Assembly (NCBI GenBank): GCA_022457155.1 | Contig: JAJGOT010000215.1 | Span: forward strand, 831,001-895,000 | Source of the DNA: Cladopsammia gracilis | Taxonomy: Eukaryota; Cnidaria; Anthozoa; Scleractinia; Dendrophylliidae | Length of the DNA: 64,000 nucleotides | Direction: 5' to 3' | In this document: one piece after another, positions 1-12,575 of the stretch | How the letters are laid out: each line of letters begins with the position of its first letter | Position numbering within the stretch: position 1 is the stretch's first letter | Notes under the pieces: model-generated | What the model was told of the DNA's origin: nothing | The model's input: only the letters and a program-made list of their open reading frames with translations | The model's database searches: none | Program-made: the position numbers and the translations under genes

Positions 1-277
1 TTTCGGTGGGAAAACTCCAGTTAACGCTGGAATACAAGACGTTTGCCAAGTGTTAACCGAACGGTGAACGCTGGAAAACACGCGTTTTCCGGCGTTCACT
101 GCAACGGAAAACTACCGGATAATGGAACGAATACTCGAATTCACTGGACTGAAAACATTCCGAAAATCTTGGATTTTCAGCTTGGTGAACACTTAGAAAA
201 TGCTCGAAAATGCCGCGTTTTGCATTAGTTCGCCGTACGTTTTCTGATCGGTAAAACGCCACTTTTATTGCCGTATG

Positions 278-1412
278 CAAAATTCAAAACTACAAGCTTA
301 CCGCCCCACAGGTAAAATTCAAAACTACAAACTTATCGCCCCACAGGCAAAATTCAAAACTACAAGCTTGCCTCCCCAAAGGCAAAATTCAAAACTACAA
401 GCTTGCCGCCCCAAAGGCAATATTCGAAACTACAAGCTTGCTGTCCCACAGGCAAAATTCAAAACTACAAGCTTACCGCCCCACAGGCATAAATGAAAAG
501 TACAAGCTTACCGCCCCACAGGCGTAATTCAAAACTACAAGCTTACCGCCCCACAGGCATCAAAACTATAAGCTTGCTGCCCCACAGGCAAAATTCAAAA
601 CTACAAGCTTATCGCCCCACAGGCAAAATTCAAAACTAAAAGCTTACCGCCCCACAGGCAAAATTCAAAACTACAAGCTTACCGCCCCACAGGCATAAAT
701 GAAAAGTACAAGCTTACCGCCCACAGGCGTAATTCAAAACTACAAGCTTACTGCCCCACAGGCATCAAAACTATAAGCTTGCTGCCAAACAGGCAAAATT
801 CAAAACTACAAGCTTACCGCCCCACAGGCATAAATGAAAAGTACAAGCTTACCGCCCCACAGGCGTAATTCAAAACTACAAGCTTACCGCCCCACAGGCA
901 TCAAAACTATAAGCTTGCTGCCCCACAGGCAAAATTCAAAACTACAAGCTTATCGCCCCACAGGCAAAATTCAAAACTAAAAGCTTACCGCCCACAGGCG
1001 TAATTCAAAACTATAAGCTTACCGCCCCACAGGCAAAATTCAAAATTACAAACTAACCGCCCCACAGGCAAAATTCAAAACTACAAGCTTATCGCCCCAC
1101 AGGCATCAAAACTATAAGCTTGCCGCCTCAAAGGCATAAACTAAAACTGCATATGGTTGCTGCCCCACAGGCAAAATTCAAAACTACAAGCTTATTGCCC
1201 CACAGGCAAAATTCCAAAAAAAACTACAAGCTTACCGTCCCACGGGCAAAATTCAAAACTACAAGTTTACCGCCCCACAGGCATCAAAACTATAAGCTTG
1301 CCGCCTCACAGGCATAAATTAAAGCTGTATGGTTGCTGCCTCACAAGCAAGATTGAAAACTGCATCTTACTGCCTCACAAGCAAAACTAAAAATGTATGC
1401 CTACCCCACAGG
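278..1412. repeat. 35-bp HindIII-type minisatellite, copy A
   Basis: About thirty head-to-tail units of roughly 35 bp carry the core CTACAAGCTTACCGCCCCAC. Variants of 31-35 bp differ in the spacer (CAAAATTC, CATAAATG, CGTAATTC or CATC). Units decay at the right end. The same array stands at 22,155-23,291 with only a few single-base differences, so it was copied with the block. Open frames across it are side effects of the repeat. Flanking unique DNA and irregular unit length rule out CRISPR. Confidence 0.9.
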
Positions 1413-4400
1413 CCTGAAAGGTAAATTACCAAAGGCCAAACATTGTCGAACCGACAAGACTCTAAGGGTTATTACAAAAACTATCTCGGTTTGCCGCCAC
1501 AGGCACATAGTTCGTACAGAAATCGGCAATAATGCACGCCCACGGTAGAGTTTCACAGAGACATACAATACATTGGCCGTTTACATGTGGCGAACACGTG
1601 GCGAGCCGAAACTTCGCAAACAAATCTTCGAAAACACTGTTAAGTTTAATGTAACAGTGTTGAAAACCAATAAACCATTAAACCGAACCAAACCAAACCA
1701 AAACGAACCACGACCAAATGAGATCACTCAAAATACACGACCAAAATAAGTCATACAGAACTGGTAAAATACGATACCTCAAATAGCTGGAGCGTTGGCT
1801 CCGCCGTAAACCTGAACAAAAACTTGCTGGACCAGTACTTAACCTTCGGGCTGGCCATGCATCCTGATAACTTGTTCTGCAGCGGGTGGAAGAAGAGCTT
1901 GCCCGTTCGCTGCCATTCAGCAAGTAAGTCGGGTTCTACTGATAGCAGCCAAAGCGTCCTTCGTCTCGGATAAAGTGAAGTGAAAGGGACAAAGCGTGCC
2001 AGTGTTTTCCATTAAATGTACTCATTAATTAAATCCCCAGGGATCATATTTACAATTCAAATGGTATGTAAATAGTGCTATCCAGATGAAAATAAGTCTT
2101 TTAGTCGAGAGGCGGTCTCAGAGACAAGTCTCGGGAACAAATTGCAGTGAAATTAACGACGAGTGTTCGGTTTTTATAAGAGATAATATAAAACACAACC
2201 ATTTTAGTTTTGTGTTTAGACCTTTATCTTTTCTCGCTTAAAATTCACCTGCACAGGAGATGACGTCATAAAGCGCGGGTGTTGCCATTCCCTTCAACTT
2301 GTATCCGCAAATAGAAAAATAATAATATATTTGTTAACAGCAAATTCTCGAAATCAGCAACACATGTGGCATCGATATTCAGTGACAAGAGATGTGGCAG
2401 TGGTACGGCTGAGGTTAAGGTAAAAACGTTTGTAATATCTAAAGCCATTTTGCCTACTCTCGAGTCGACCACGTACAGGTCAGAAAAGGTATTTTAATTA
2501 CCTCTTTAGGACCTATTAAATAAAGTACCTCAATGCCTTTTATTTTCCTTTTAAATTTGCCGGAGAAATTAATGTGGGTAAAATTAATGTTCAAATTTTC
2601 GCGATATTCGATGAGTTTCTAAAAGCCGACAAAAAATTACGAAGCTTGAAGTCCAAACAATAGACTTTTTTTATTAATTTTGGCCAACCTTCAACGATGA
2701 GCGAATGAATATCCAAAATAAATCCCCAGAAATTTTGACCAATCCCAGCCAAAACGTTCCTATATAAAAAAGGTTCTAATATAAAAATACTGTACATCTC
2801 AATCAATATTAAATACTCAACTTGCGATATACAACCAACAAAGTTTTATAGACTTTCTATTGGCCTTAAGTTAAGATTTCTGGATCGTTTTGATCGGTAT
2901 GACCATAGATCAAAACCTGGAAAAACTCCTGCAGCAAATTATTGGGACTTCAAACAGAACGCGCTGACAAGGGTCATTCTTTAACACCATATAGGTTCTT
3001 AACATTAGCAACCGGAATTATAAATAACATTATAAAATCGCATAACGCGGTTTCCTTAAAATTTGATTAGAACATTTGGAAATTCTCCTTTGAGGAAAAT
3101 TTAACAATTAGGTTTTGAAAAGTTAACAAAAGACTTTTGTTTTTTTAAAAATATATATATTTAAATCGGAATATGTTAGTTTCTATGTTATAAAGAAATG
3201 CACGTTGAATTTTCCGTATCGTAATAAAATTTTAAGTACATTTAGAGATTAAAGTTTTCTGATCTCTAAAGGCTAAACCCAAGATCCTGGTGCCAAAAGC
3301 AGTAATCGTTTTTCAAGTGGGAATTTTTTTCAATTCTAAAGTGTTAAAAAGCATTTCATTCTAAAATAAGTAGAGGGCTTTATAGTTTTCGCTTGAAATC
3401 CACCTGTGCTGTAAATATGTCTACTGGTAACATTATCAAGTGGATGTTGTCATTTTCTTTAACCTAGCAACTGATAAAATAAAAATATATTCGTTACCAT
3501 AGTATATAAATAAAAAAATAAGTAGTTTTAAATTTGAAATTTATGAATTAAGTTTTGTATTTCGATTTAAGGATATACAGAGCCCCTATATAGGTATCAG
3601 CCTTCGAGCAGACTAGGTTACGTTGTATCAAGTTGTGCTACAGCTCAGAAATGCGGAATTGCTTTAAATTTGTTCCATTTGAAAGAGAACCATCGAAACT
3701 GTTCCAGAAAACCTGTACCTGAGCCACTTGTCTTGTGTTCGACCAATCAGATAAAATAACAATTACTCAATAAATTGACATGCATCAATCCTTCATTTAT
3801 AAACAGTGTCGCTCCAAGGATTAAAGTGCTCTCGCTTCTATTAACGGGAAGCTTACAGTGACCCCTGAAAAAGTTAGGAAGCAAAACTAGAAATAAACCA
3901 TCGTTGAACGGTGAGTGCTTTACTTTTTTTCCGTGCGATGAACATAACAAACAATGTTTGATTTAAACACGCACGGAAATTTAGGTCGTCGCTTTGTCTC
4001 AGCTAGGTTACGCGATATAATTCTGTAATTAAAGTGACAATTTTGCTACACTTTTTTTCAGGCGGTTTTGGTTTTTCACGTACATAAAAAACTGTACTGT
4101 GCTTACATTAAAAAATCTTTTCGTTTGATTTGGCAATCTTTTTTTGCGGTTGATATCATGATATCAAGTTTTTTTTGCCAGAAGTAACACCGGAAACACT
4201 ATTCATCATGCATCCGTGTGATTGAATTTTCCCTTAACGCCATGATTCAGTACGCTCGTTCCCATTATTTATCTAGAAGTTAAACTCTTTATTTAGATTT
4301 AACTTCAGTTCATGGACTGAACTTATTGAGCTTATTCGAATATGGGCCGATTTACGGCGACACAAATTTAAGAATATATTATAACTCATTTACCGATAAT

Positions 4401-5670
4401 TGAGAATTATTGGCGTAAAGATGTTTGAAACGAGTGAAGAAAATAGTCAACCACAATATTGAAATCGTTTGCTGTATTGCTTCCATACTTATTCATATTC
4501 CAAGCATAAGTATCAAATGAAAGAGCTCAATTAAATGTGTTGTTCACATAACATTTTATCTTTACAAATAAGCTAAAACAGATGGCATCAACCAAACTAC
4601 TCAAAAAAACTCATCGTTTTTCGCCAAGCTAAAGCTGTTTTCAATAATGTTGAATTCGCAGATTTATATTAAACAGTTTGATATACGTTGTTATTCAAGA
4701 TTTTTGGTGGCCATGGGTCGCCACTTTCCGGGGTGGTTGATTTAATTCGGAACTTTAATCTGCAAAAATTAGCTTCAGCCCCCAATGCAGTCAATGGTGC
4801 TAATGGCGCATAAAGTAAAGGCGAGAAGAGCACATCCAGAGAATCAGATTCGGCTCAAAAACGTCTTCGCGATTCCGATTTTTGTCGGATTTTTGCTTCG
4901 TCCATTCCGTTTCGACTAACTGACCCTGGGTCTCCGAGAATAACATCGCGAACAAATCTGTTCTCTCGATGTTTTCATTGATGACCAGAGGAGGTAACGA
5001 TCGGTTGTTGATAATGTAATATCCGATATATTTCGATGCAAAATAATTGCTCAAATGAAATCGTTATTGAATCATTAAAAAGATGGAAAACATGCATAGT
5101 GTATAAATTGGTTTTATTCCAAAATATGGTTACTTTATATTTTCCAGTTCTTTTGTCATTATTCGGTACTTTTATACAATATAGTTTCACGCAAATAACC
5201 TTGAAGATAAATTGACAAGCTAAGGTGTTTCGAGGTGTATGTTTAGAAACCCGATGAAAAACGTAGGGTGAATATCACCGTGAAATTGTTTGGCCCTTGA
5301 CTAGGCTACCACCCCCGATCGGTCGGTCGAAAAGCAAAAGGTCAGATCTGGGACAACTTTGAATTTAGGAGTCATCAGGTCATGCTGGCGCTTCTCGCCT
5401 TCTCGCCTTGCAAATATCCACGGTTTTAGTTATTTGTTTCTTCTTCCGTAAATAAACTGAAATACATTATATTTGTGTTTACATTGGTCAGACATCGCGC
5501 GCTAAAATCACGCGTGAAAGAGCACGCAAAGGCTATAGCAACATTGGATAAAAACTCTTTGTTGGCCAAACACCACATGCATGCTCCACAGCCACCAAAT
5601 AGATTTGACGAGCGTCGAAATTGTTGACAGATCATCGGCATGGCGACAAAGACTAATTCTTGAAGCTTGG

Positions 5671-5850
5671 TATTCTCTATTTTCGAATTGCCCATAACAC
5701 ACTTTGTTTGCCCCCCAAATTTTGCATAAACTATTGTTTTGAAATGCTCTTGGGAATATGCTGTTCTCCCAAGAGCATTAACAAACAATAGTTTATGCAA
5801 AATTTGGGGGGCAAACAAAGTGTATTATGGGCAATTCGAAAATAGAGAAT
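5671..5850. repeat. Near-perfect hairpin, about 75-85 bp arms, copy A
   Basis: The sequence from TATTCTCTATTTTCGAATTG to CCCCCCAAATTTTGCATAAAC is followed, after a short centre containing TGCTCTTGGGA and its complement, by the reverse complement ending CGAAAATAGAGAATT. The arms match almost base for base, giving a foldback of about 180 bp. It is preserved at 27,546-27,725 in copy B. It has no coding content. It could be a foldback transposon remnant or a hairpin RNA source. Confidence 0.85.
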
Positions 5851-6051
5851 TCCGTGCGTAACACGAACGCTATAAACGAACACATAGCGCTTCCAAACGT
5901 TTACAATAACATTAAGAATTTGTAGAAATAATTAAGAATGCTCTAGAGACTTTTGTTTTCACCTCAAAATATTCTTTCAAGGTGCGATTTAATATTTGCA
6001 TGTATCTTATACCATGAGGACGCCGTTAGGCATTTGCATTTTTATCTTTTG

Positions 6052-6083
6052 CTGAAGAAGGCAACAGTAGTTGCCGAAACGTC
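6052..6083 (+). repeat. CTGAAGAAG-hairpin-CGAAACGTC motif, copy A
   Basis: CTGAAGAAG is followed by a perfect 6-bp stem GGCAAC/GTTGCC with loop AGTA, then GAAACGTCC. The same motif type appears in the hairpin near 61.03 kb, with a different stem, and at 27,927 in copy B. This CTGAAGAA(G)...CGAAACGTC pattern is a recurrent tail-type sequence in invertebrate retroelements. It superficially resembles a hammerhead core (CUGANGA...GAAA) but has one extra A before the stem. Confidence 0.5.
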
Positions 6084-8058
6084 CAAAACAACATTTTTAG
6101 CCAGTGTCAACTTTTTAATATCTTTTTATTTTTTACATTATATTTGCTTAACATATTGCTTAACATCATTGTATTGAAGAACACCATCTCGGGTTATTAG
6201 TTTAAGATTATCGTATGGTAATTTTTATAATAGTGGACTTAAATCTGTAGAGTTAGTTTTCTCGAGAAAACCTTTTTCATAGGATATTTTCGGTTTTCCG
6301 GATCACAGAAAAAAAATCAAAATTGCAAAGGTTCATGCTAGATCGTATGTGTAAATTATTTTATTTTTTTTGCAATTCAATGTAGAGATACGTTGCCATG
6401 GTGGCAAAGACGCAAGTAAAACCACTGCAGTCAGATTCCCAGCTTCTAGCAATTTCCACAAGGAACATCACTCGTAAGCGAAGACGCCTTCGTATCGCTG
6501 GAATGACGGCCATGTGCATGGTTGCCATCACTGGTTTAATAGTTCTTACGATTTTGGACAGTATTAAAGCAAGACAGAAAACTGTCAAATTGAGAACACT
6601 GCAGGACAGTGTAAAGTTGAGCATCGAGATAGCAAACCTTGTTCACAGATTACAAATTGAACGTGGTGCCAGAGTTCTCTACGTAAGTTCTAGCGGCGAT
6701 ACAAGCGCGCGGAAAACGGTACTTGAAGCGGAAAATATGACAGACAATTTGGTCAAAAATCTTGACACTTGGCCTCAGGATTTGGAGCGATATCAGTTTA
6801 ATAGCAAAGACACTTTCATGACGCTTGTAACGATCATCGTAATTCACATGATGTCAGTAGCAGCACGACTGAAGGCGAGATCCGATTTTACTCAAAAGTT
6901 ATCGCAGACCTGTTTGAGTGGTTATTTCGGAACGTACATTGGTCCGATTACGATGTTCCACCAGAATTAATTGGCTACGAAATGCTGCTCACCGGAAAAG
7001 AGAAAACAGGCATCGAACGTGCTCTTGGAGGTTCATTTTTCATTCGCGGACAATTTAACGACACAACAGAGCTTTTTGGTTCGCGCAAGAAAACTTTCTT
7101 GGGAAGGAAAAGTTGAACTTTAGCTTGCGGTTAATGCCACAGATAAAGAGTATCTACGACAAAGTCTTGAAGGCTAGAAATCAGACGCTTTATCGCAAGT
7201 CGAGAACAAAAGGAAAGTCATCTTGAGCAATAAAAAGCAACTCCCCTCGGCTGATGCCGGAATAAAATGGTTTCACCTCATGACGGCTTACATAGACGCG
7301 TTACTGGAGGTTCAGCATAAAACGGGTGCTTTGATCCTAGAGAAGCTTGAGGCTAATGTCAATCAAAGCAACACCGATTGGATTCTCAAACTCATTGTGT
7401 TTGGTTTTGTTGTGTTGTTGATGCCGTTTTTCGTGTACAGCGTTTACACGCTCCAGGGTTACGCTGCCAAGCTTCATCGAGCCACAAAGATCTTCAAGAA
7501 GAGAAAGAAAAGCTGACACACTTCTCTATCAGATGCTGCCCCACCAAGTAGCTGAGCAGTTGAAAATCGGAAAGAGCGTGACAGCAGAGCAGTTTGAGAG
7601 TGTGACAGTCTTCTTCAGTGATATTGTCAACTTCACGCAAATATGTGCTAATATTTCCCCGATGGAGGTCACGCAGATGTTAAACCGGCTCTATGGTCTC
7701 TTTGACAACCACGTCGACAAATATGACGTGTATAAGGTGGAGACGATTGGTGACGCTTACATGGTGGTGTCAGGACTTCCAGAAAGGAATGGACAAGATC
7801 ACGTGGCCCAAATAGCTCTGATGGCGCTTGATATGGTGGATCTCATGGAAACATTGCATTTTGGGATCGAAAATGAAAACGATCATCTCTGCGTGAGAAT
7901 CGGCATACATACTGGTAAATGTAGTAAATGTTATTTGTTTACCTAAGTAGCTCCAAAGAGAGATTAGGAAATCGTTTAACACGCTTTAACTCCCAAGAGC
8001 GCCAAACATCAAAATTCAAGGAAAATCCCAAATTTCATTTCGTAAAAAAAGTGAAAAA

Positions 8059-8233
8059 CAAATGGTACCATGCAAAAGTACTGCCGAAGAAGTTTCATTT
8101 GAATGGTCACACCATAGGATTTCATCAACAGACTCAAAAGTTAGAACAAATGGTACCATGCAAAAGTACTGCTGAAGAGGTTTCATTTGAATGGTCACAC
8201 CATAGGATTTCATCCACAGACTAAAAAGTTAGA
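8059..8233 (+). repeat. 88-bp tandem repeat, two units, in cyclase intron 1
   Basis: Two units start with AAATGGTACCATGCAAAAGTAC and run through GGTCACACCATAGGATTTC to AAGTTAGAAC. The pair is kept in copy B at about 29,934-30,108 with small changes. It has no coding meaning in the cyclase frame. Confidence 0.8.
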
Positions 8234-8884
8234 ACTACACTTCATGTCTTCAAAATTGACTCTCTCTGGCAATGAAGGTGTTAAATACGTACTTGAATTC
8301 TAGTTGTTATTGACTAAGGAGGAACGAAAATCGGGATAAATACCCTTGGAATGAAAGGGACGAAAGACCAAAATGAAATTCAATCTAGCTAGAAGAGCAA
8401 TTTTCCAAGGTTTTAGTTTTATCGGAGGAAAAAATGGAATTTGACGAAGCTGATTCATATACTCAGAAACCGGCTATTGCTGCATGGGGAAAAATTAAAA
8501 CGCGATTACACGCGTTGTAGCCCAGGTACGTCGCTCAAATTTTAACACCGAATAAGCTTTTATCTAGTATCGATGGTACGTTTATCATCACTAAAGTTCG
8601 CAGATATTTAATTTCATGAAAATTATTTAAAGGGGCTATGTCACCATTTTAAGTAATACTTTAAAAAGTCATATCAGTGGAAACCCAGACATAATGCTCC
8701 AGTTTTGTTTAAAATTATTCTACTAGTGCTCTGAGAGTAAACATAAGTGTCTTGGGCTGCAGATGGCCAGGATGGACATGGATTGCATCTTGAAAAAATT
8801 GTGCTAATGTTTTCAAGTTTATCGCTTCTGTCTTGGAAAAATCGCTAAAAGTCTGATTATGGTTTATTTCTCTTCGAAAATCCA

Positions 8885-9210
8885 CTTGATATCTTAATAT
8901 CTTCCTGTTAGTGTTCTATAAGCATTTCGTGTACGACAAAGGTACTTAGTTTTAATGTAGGTCAATTCACTTGATATCTTCCTCTTAGTGTTCTATAAGC
9001 ATTTCGTATATGACAAAGGTACTTAGTTTTAATGTAGGTCAATTCACTTAATATCTTCCTCTTAGTGTTCTATAAGCATTTCATGTTTGACAAAGGTACT
9101 TACTTTTAATGTAGGTCAATTCACTTGATATCTTCCACTTAGTGTTCTATAAGCAGTTCGTGTATGACATAGGTACTTTGTTTTAATTTGGGGCAGTTTT
9201 GACCCAAAAC
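8885..9210 (+). repeat. 77-bp minisatellite, about four units (copy A only)
   Basis: The unit CTTGATATCTTCCTCTTAGT...TAGGTCAATTCA is repeated about four times in cyclase intron 1. Copy B holds a single unit at about 30,686-30,760, so the array expanded in A or contracted in B after duplication. Confidence 0.85.
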
Positions 9211-9611
9211 TGCCTCAAAATCACTATGACATTGTAGTTCCTTCAACATCACATTAATTCACAAAAGCTCTATAGTTATATTGCCACCCCCGGCTTCCAC
9301 CACACCCCTCAGTTTTGTTCATGATCATTTTTCGTTCCAGGCCCTTGTGCGGCGGGAGTTGTGGGAAACAAAATGCCTCGTTACTGTTTATTTGGCGACA
9401 CTGTAAACACCGCGTCAAGGATGCAGACGACGGGCATGCGTGAGTATTAGCTAAAAGGCTCTGGAAAACAATGATAACGAACACGTAATATCTACTGTCA
9501 TATATATTGTTAAAAAGTGTGAATTGAACAACTACTTAGCAAACAGACGTGCGAGTTAACATTGAATACTAAACACTAAATATAATATAAAATTGACTAA
9601 CTCAATATCTA

Positions 9612-9801
9612 CAGTCAAACCTCTATTAAGCGGTCACCCTCTTTTAAACGTACGGTCAATTAACAAATCCCCGGAATTAAATCGCTCCCCATATTTACTG
9701 TAAACTTGACCTCTTTTAAGTGGTCACCTCAAAAAAGCAATCAGTTGGCTATTCCCCGAGGGAATCAGTTGGCTATTCCCCGCTTAATAGAGGTTTGACT
9801 G
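9612..9801. mobile_element. mariner/pogo-like MITE, TA target, copy A
   Basis: Terminal inverted repeats CAGTCAAACCTCTATTAAGC and its complement enclose 190 bp and are flanked by TA on both sides. No transposase. A short internal stretch (CAGTTGGCTATTCCCC) is duplicated relative to the copy at 32,335-32,510. TIRs with this start and a TA target duplication are typical of Tc1/mariner/pogo-group MITEs. Confidence 0.85.
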
Positions 9802-10531
9802 TAGGACGTTTAAAACGTTCATTACGCGGACACGGGGCAAGATGTAATTATGGCTACGTTCTCTTAAACACCGTGACTTCTATACAGGGAGGAGCTAGAT
9901 CGTGTAGGTAATCAGTGGGGTTAGTTAGTGGTGATCTTTTCTCCTAGCAATTGGCGTCTGTCTTTAGAATTTATTAAGTCCATAATGGATCTAAACTTGC
10001 TTGTATAACCATATCTGACTGCACGTTTGCAAAACTTGTCTCTTTAAGAGAGGTATTTACCTTTAAAAATGCAAGCCGACGATCTCTCATATATACTCTC
10101 TTCAAAAAAGGCAGGATAACACATGGCATTTCAGCCTATCGATCGAGGCAAGCCAATCACGTGTATGAACCTTTATACCTGGCAATATACTGGTATTCTG
10201 TATGGCCTGGAGAGGGATTATATTATTCTCCGGGAATGTCCAAACAATGTAATTATTGCTAAATTTTTAAGGAAAAACAGTGATTTTGAATCGTTGCCGC
10301 GTGATATTTATATCAAGATCACAGTGATCTTTATGTAAAGAATACCAATAATAAGTAGCCATTATTCAGAATTGTTGGTACAACAAATGGTGACCTTAAA
10401 ATGTTTGTTCACTACATGTTATACCATACCTTTTGCCATCTTCTATTTTGAAACTTCTCCAACAAAATAAACAACCAATAGTTTAGCAACTAACCCGTTA
10501 TTTGAAATGACCGCAGTGCCACGTGTAAACT

Positions 10532-11546
10532 GTTAGGTAAGAAAGTAGATTCAACGATGTAAGCTGCTTATTTCTACTTGTCTCTGCCACCGAAAAAAAA
10601 ATTGTCAAAGTCGTTTTATCTACCGTACCTTTAAACTTCGGTGTAGCATTTTTCAGGAGATAATTTTTAACTCGGAACTTTAAAATAACAAAACTTTCGA
10701 CAGGATCGATACCGGACGCTATGGTCACTTCGCCGATGCCATTCGTTATTTTAGCATATTTGTTGTATCCTAATCAGTCTACTTGTTTTTATTTCTCGTA
10801 CGCTTATTTCCTCTTTGCACAAAAGAGCAGTTGTGTAATCTCCATGGGAACACGCTTTGTCTGGAATGTTTTTGAAGTCGTTCAAAAAATTCTCAAACAT
10901 GTTTTATCAGGTGTAAACTCTCAGCTTCGCCTCAAGTTTTTAAACCTAAATATATATAGATAGTAGGCTGAGCCTATAACAGCGTCGCTCTCTGAACAGA
11001 AAGCCGATAATAAACTTAACTAAGGTGAAAGGTCGGTAAACGGTTAGGTAAGAAAGTAGATTCAACGATGTAAGCTGCTTATTTCTACTTGTTCTCTGCC
11101 ACCGAAAAAAAATTGTCAAAGTCGTTTTATCTACCGTACCTTTAAACTTCGGTGTAGCATTTTTCAGGAGATAATTTTTAACTCGGAACTTTAAAATAAC
11201 AAAACTTTCGACAGGATCGATACCGGACGCTATGGTCACTTCGCCGATGCCATTCGATATCTTAGCATATTTGTTGTATCCTAATCAGTCTACTTGTTTT
11301 TATTTCTCGTACGCTTATTTCCTCTTTGCACAAAAGAGCAGTTGTGTAATCTCCATGGGAACACGCTTTGTCTGGAATGTTTTTGAAGTCGTTCAAAAAA
11401 TTCTCAGAACATGTTTTATCAGGTGTAGACTCTCAGCTTCGCCTCAAGTTTTTAAACCTAAATATATATAGATAGGCCGAGCCTATAACAGCGTCGCTCT
11501 CTGAACAGAAAGCCGATAATAAACTTAACTAAGGTGAAAGGTCGGA
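10532..11546. repeat. 511-bp direct tandem duplication (copy A only)
   Basis: The segment beginning GTTAGGTAAGAAAGTAGATT repeats at 11,043 after 511 bp; both units end near AACTAAGGTGAAAGGTCGG. Copy B has one unit (about 33,253-33,665). Each unit carries an opposing pair of short open frames; the minus-strand one is frame-broken in the second unit (extra base near 11,091). I do not recognise a protein, so this is treated as non-coding intron DNA. Confidence 0.8.
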
Positions 11547-12575
11547 AACACAAGAATAATTCTCAAAGAATAAAACAGACTTACGCTACCGTCTGCACAG
11601 TACATTTAGACCGTACAAAAGTTCACAAAAACAACTTTTTCTCCGTCTAGATACTAGTAAGACTAATTTCCAAACAAAATACATATGTTGCTTATCAAAA
11701 ATTGTCCGAGAAACTGATTTGGAAATCAAAATTGCAAAAAATACAGAAACATATTTGCATAAGGCCACGCGAATGAAGTTTAGAACTATAAAATCCAAGT
11801 CTTGTTTTGTTTACATAAAATCACTTTTCAACCTATGTAATGAATGAACAAACACATAAAAATGGACAACACAATCTTCTTTCGAAAAATTTTATTCAAA
11901 TCTCAGCTCCATAAGTTTATGTTTAAAAGCAAAACGTGAACCATTCATAGCTCATCAAGGCCGAGCTGTCTTCGATGAAAGAAATCAAAACGACTGAATC
12001 CGTAATGAAAACAAACATCTCGGATGATGTGTGGCGTCATACGCGCATGTTTTGCGACGTAATACGCGCCTGCGAACTAACCCTGTCCAACACGGGCGCA
12101 CGGCACACGCGCGCCCGCGAAATATTCCACTAGCCATGACCATGGAAAATGACGGGCATAGGTTCTATCAGTATGGGGCTGCGCGAGGGCCTTCGGCCCG
12201 CAGAGCTCCGCTATAAACACTTTTGCTTAATTTAAAACATTGCATTAAATACTGCCACGTATACTGTCACATTATATTGTCATACAGTTTTCATTTTGGC
12301 GAGATCAATCACGTCAAGAACGTGTTTTATAGCATACCCTTATATAGTTATGAATACACATTTGTAAACGTTTCTATTTTTACAACATTCGTTTTCACGT
12401 TTTATTTAACATTTTAAAGTGAACTGAGTAGTTTTGATTATATCTTGTGGAGTACCCGCAAACCTAGCTATTAGCAAAAATTCAAAATGGCGGTGAGCGG
12501 TAAATTAAAAAGCGAAAATAAGTAACATTCATATCTAATTTTTTGTACACTAACATTTCCTCTCCACTTGTTATT

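Larger units (their letters stand above)
1413..6397. other. Non-coding 5' flank of the cyclase, copy A
   Basis: About 5 kb upstream of the cyclase shows no convincing coding exon; the short open frames are not conserved in pattern or composition. Visible structure: a diverged internal duplication (about 2,215-2,340 resembles 3,375-3,500, both with the CACCTG and TTCTTTAACC/TTCCCTTCAAC surroundings), a short palindrome TTGATATCATGATATCAA near 4,150, and the hairpin and motif listed separately. The start of the cyclase exon is preceded by a T-rich tract and CAATGTAG just before the ATG, which could be a splice acceptor for an unseen upstream leader exon. Confidence 0.6.

Noticed and set aside
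278..1412. Regular 31-35 bp repeats resembling a CRISPR array
   Set aside because: Units vary along their whole length, there are no unique spacers, no cas genes, and the surroundings are animal DNA with spliced genes.
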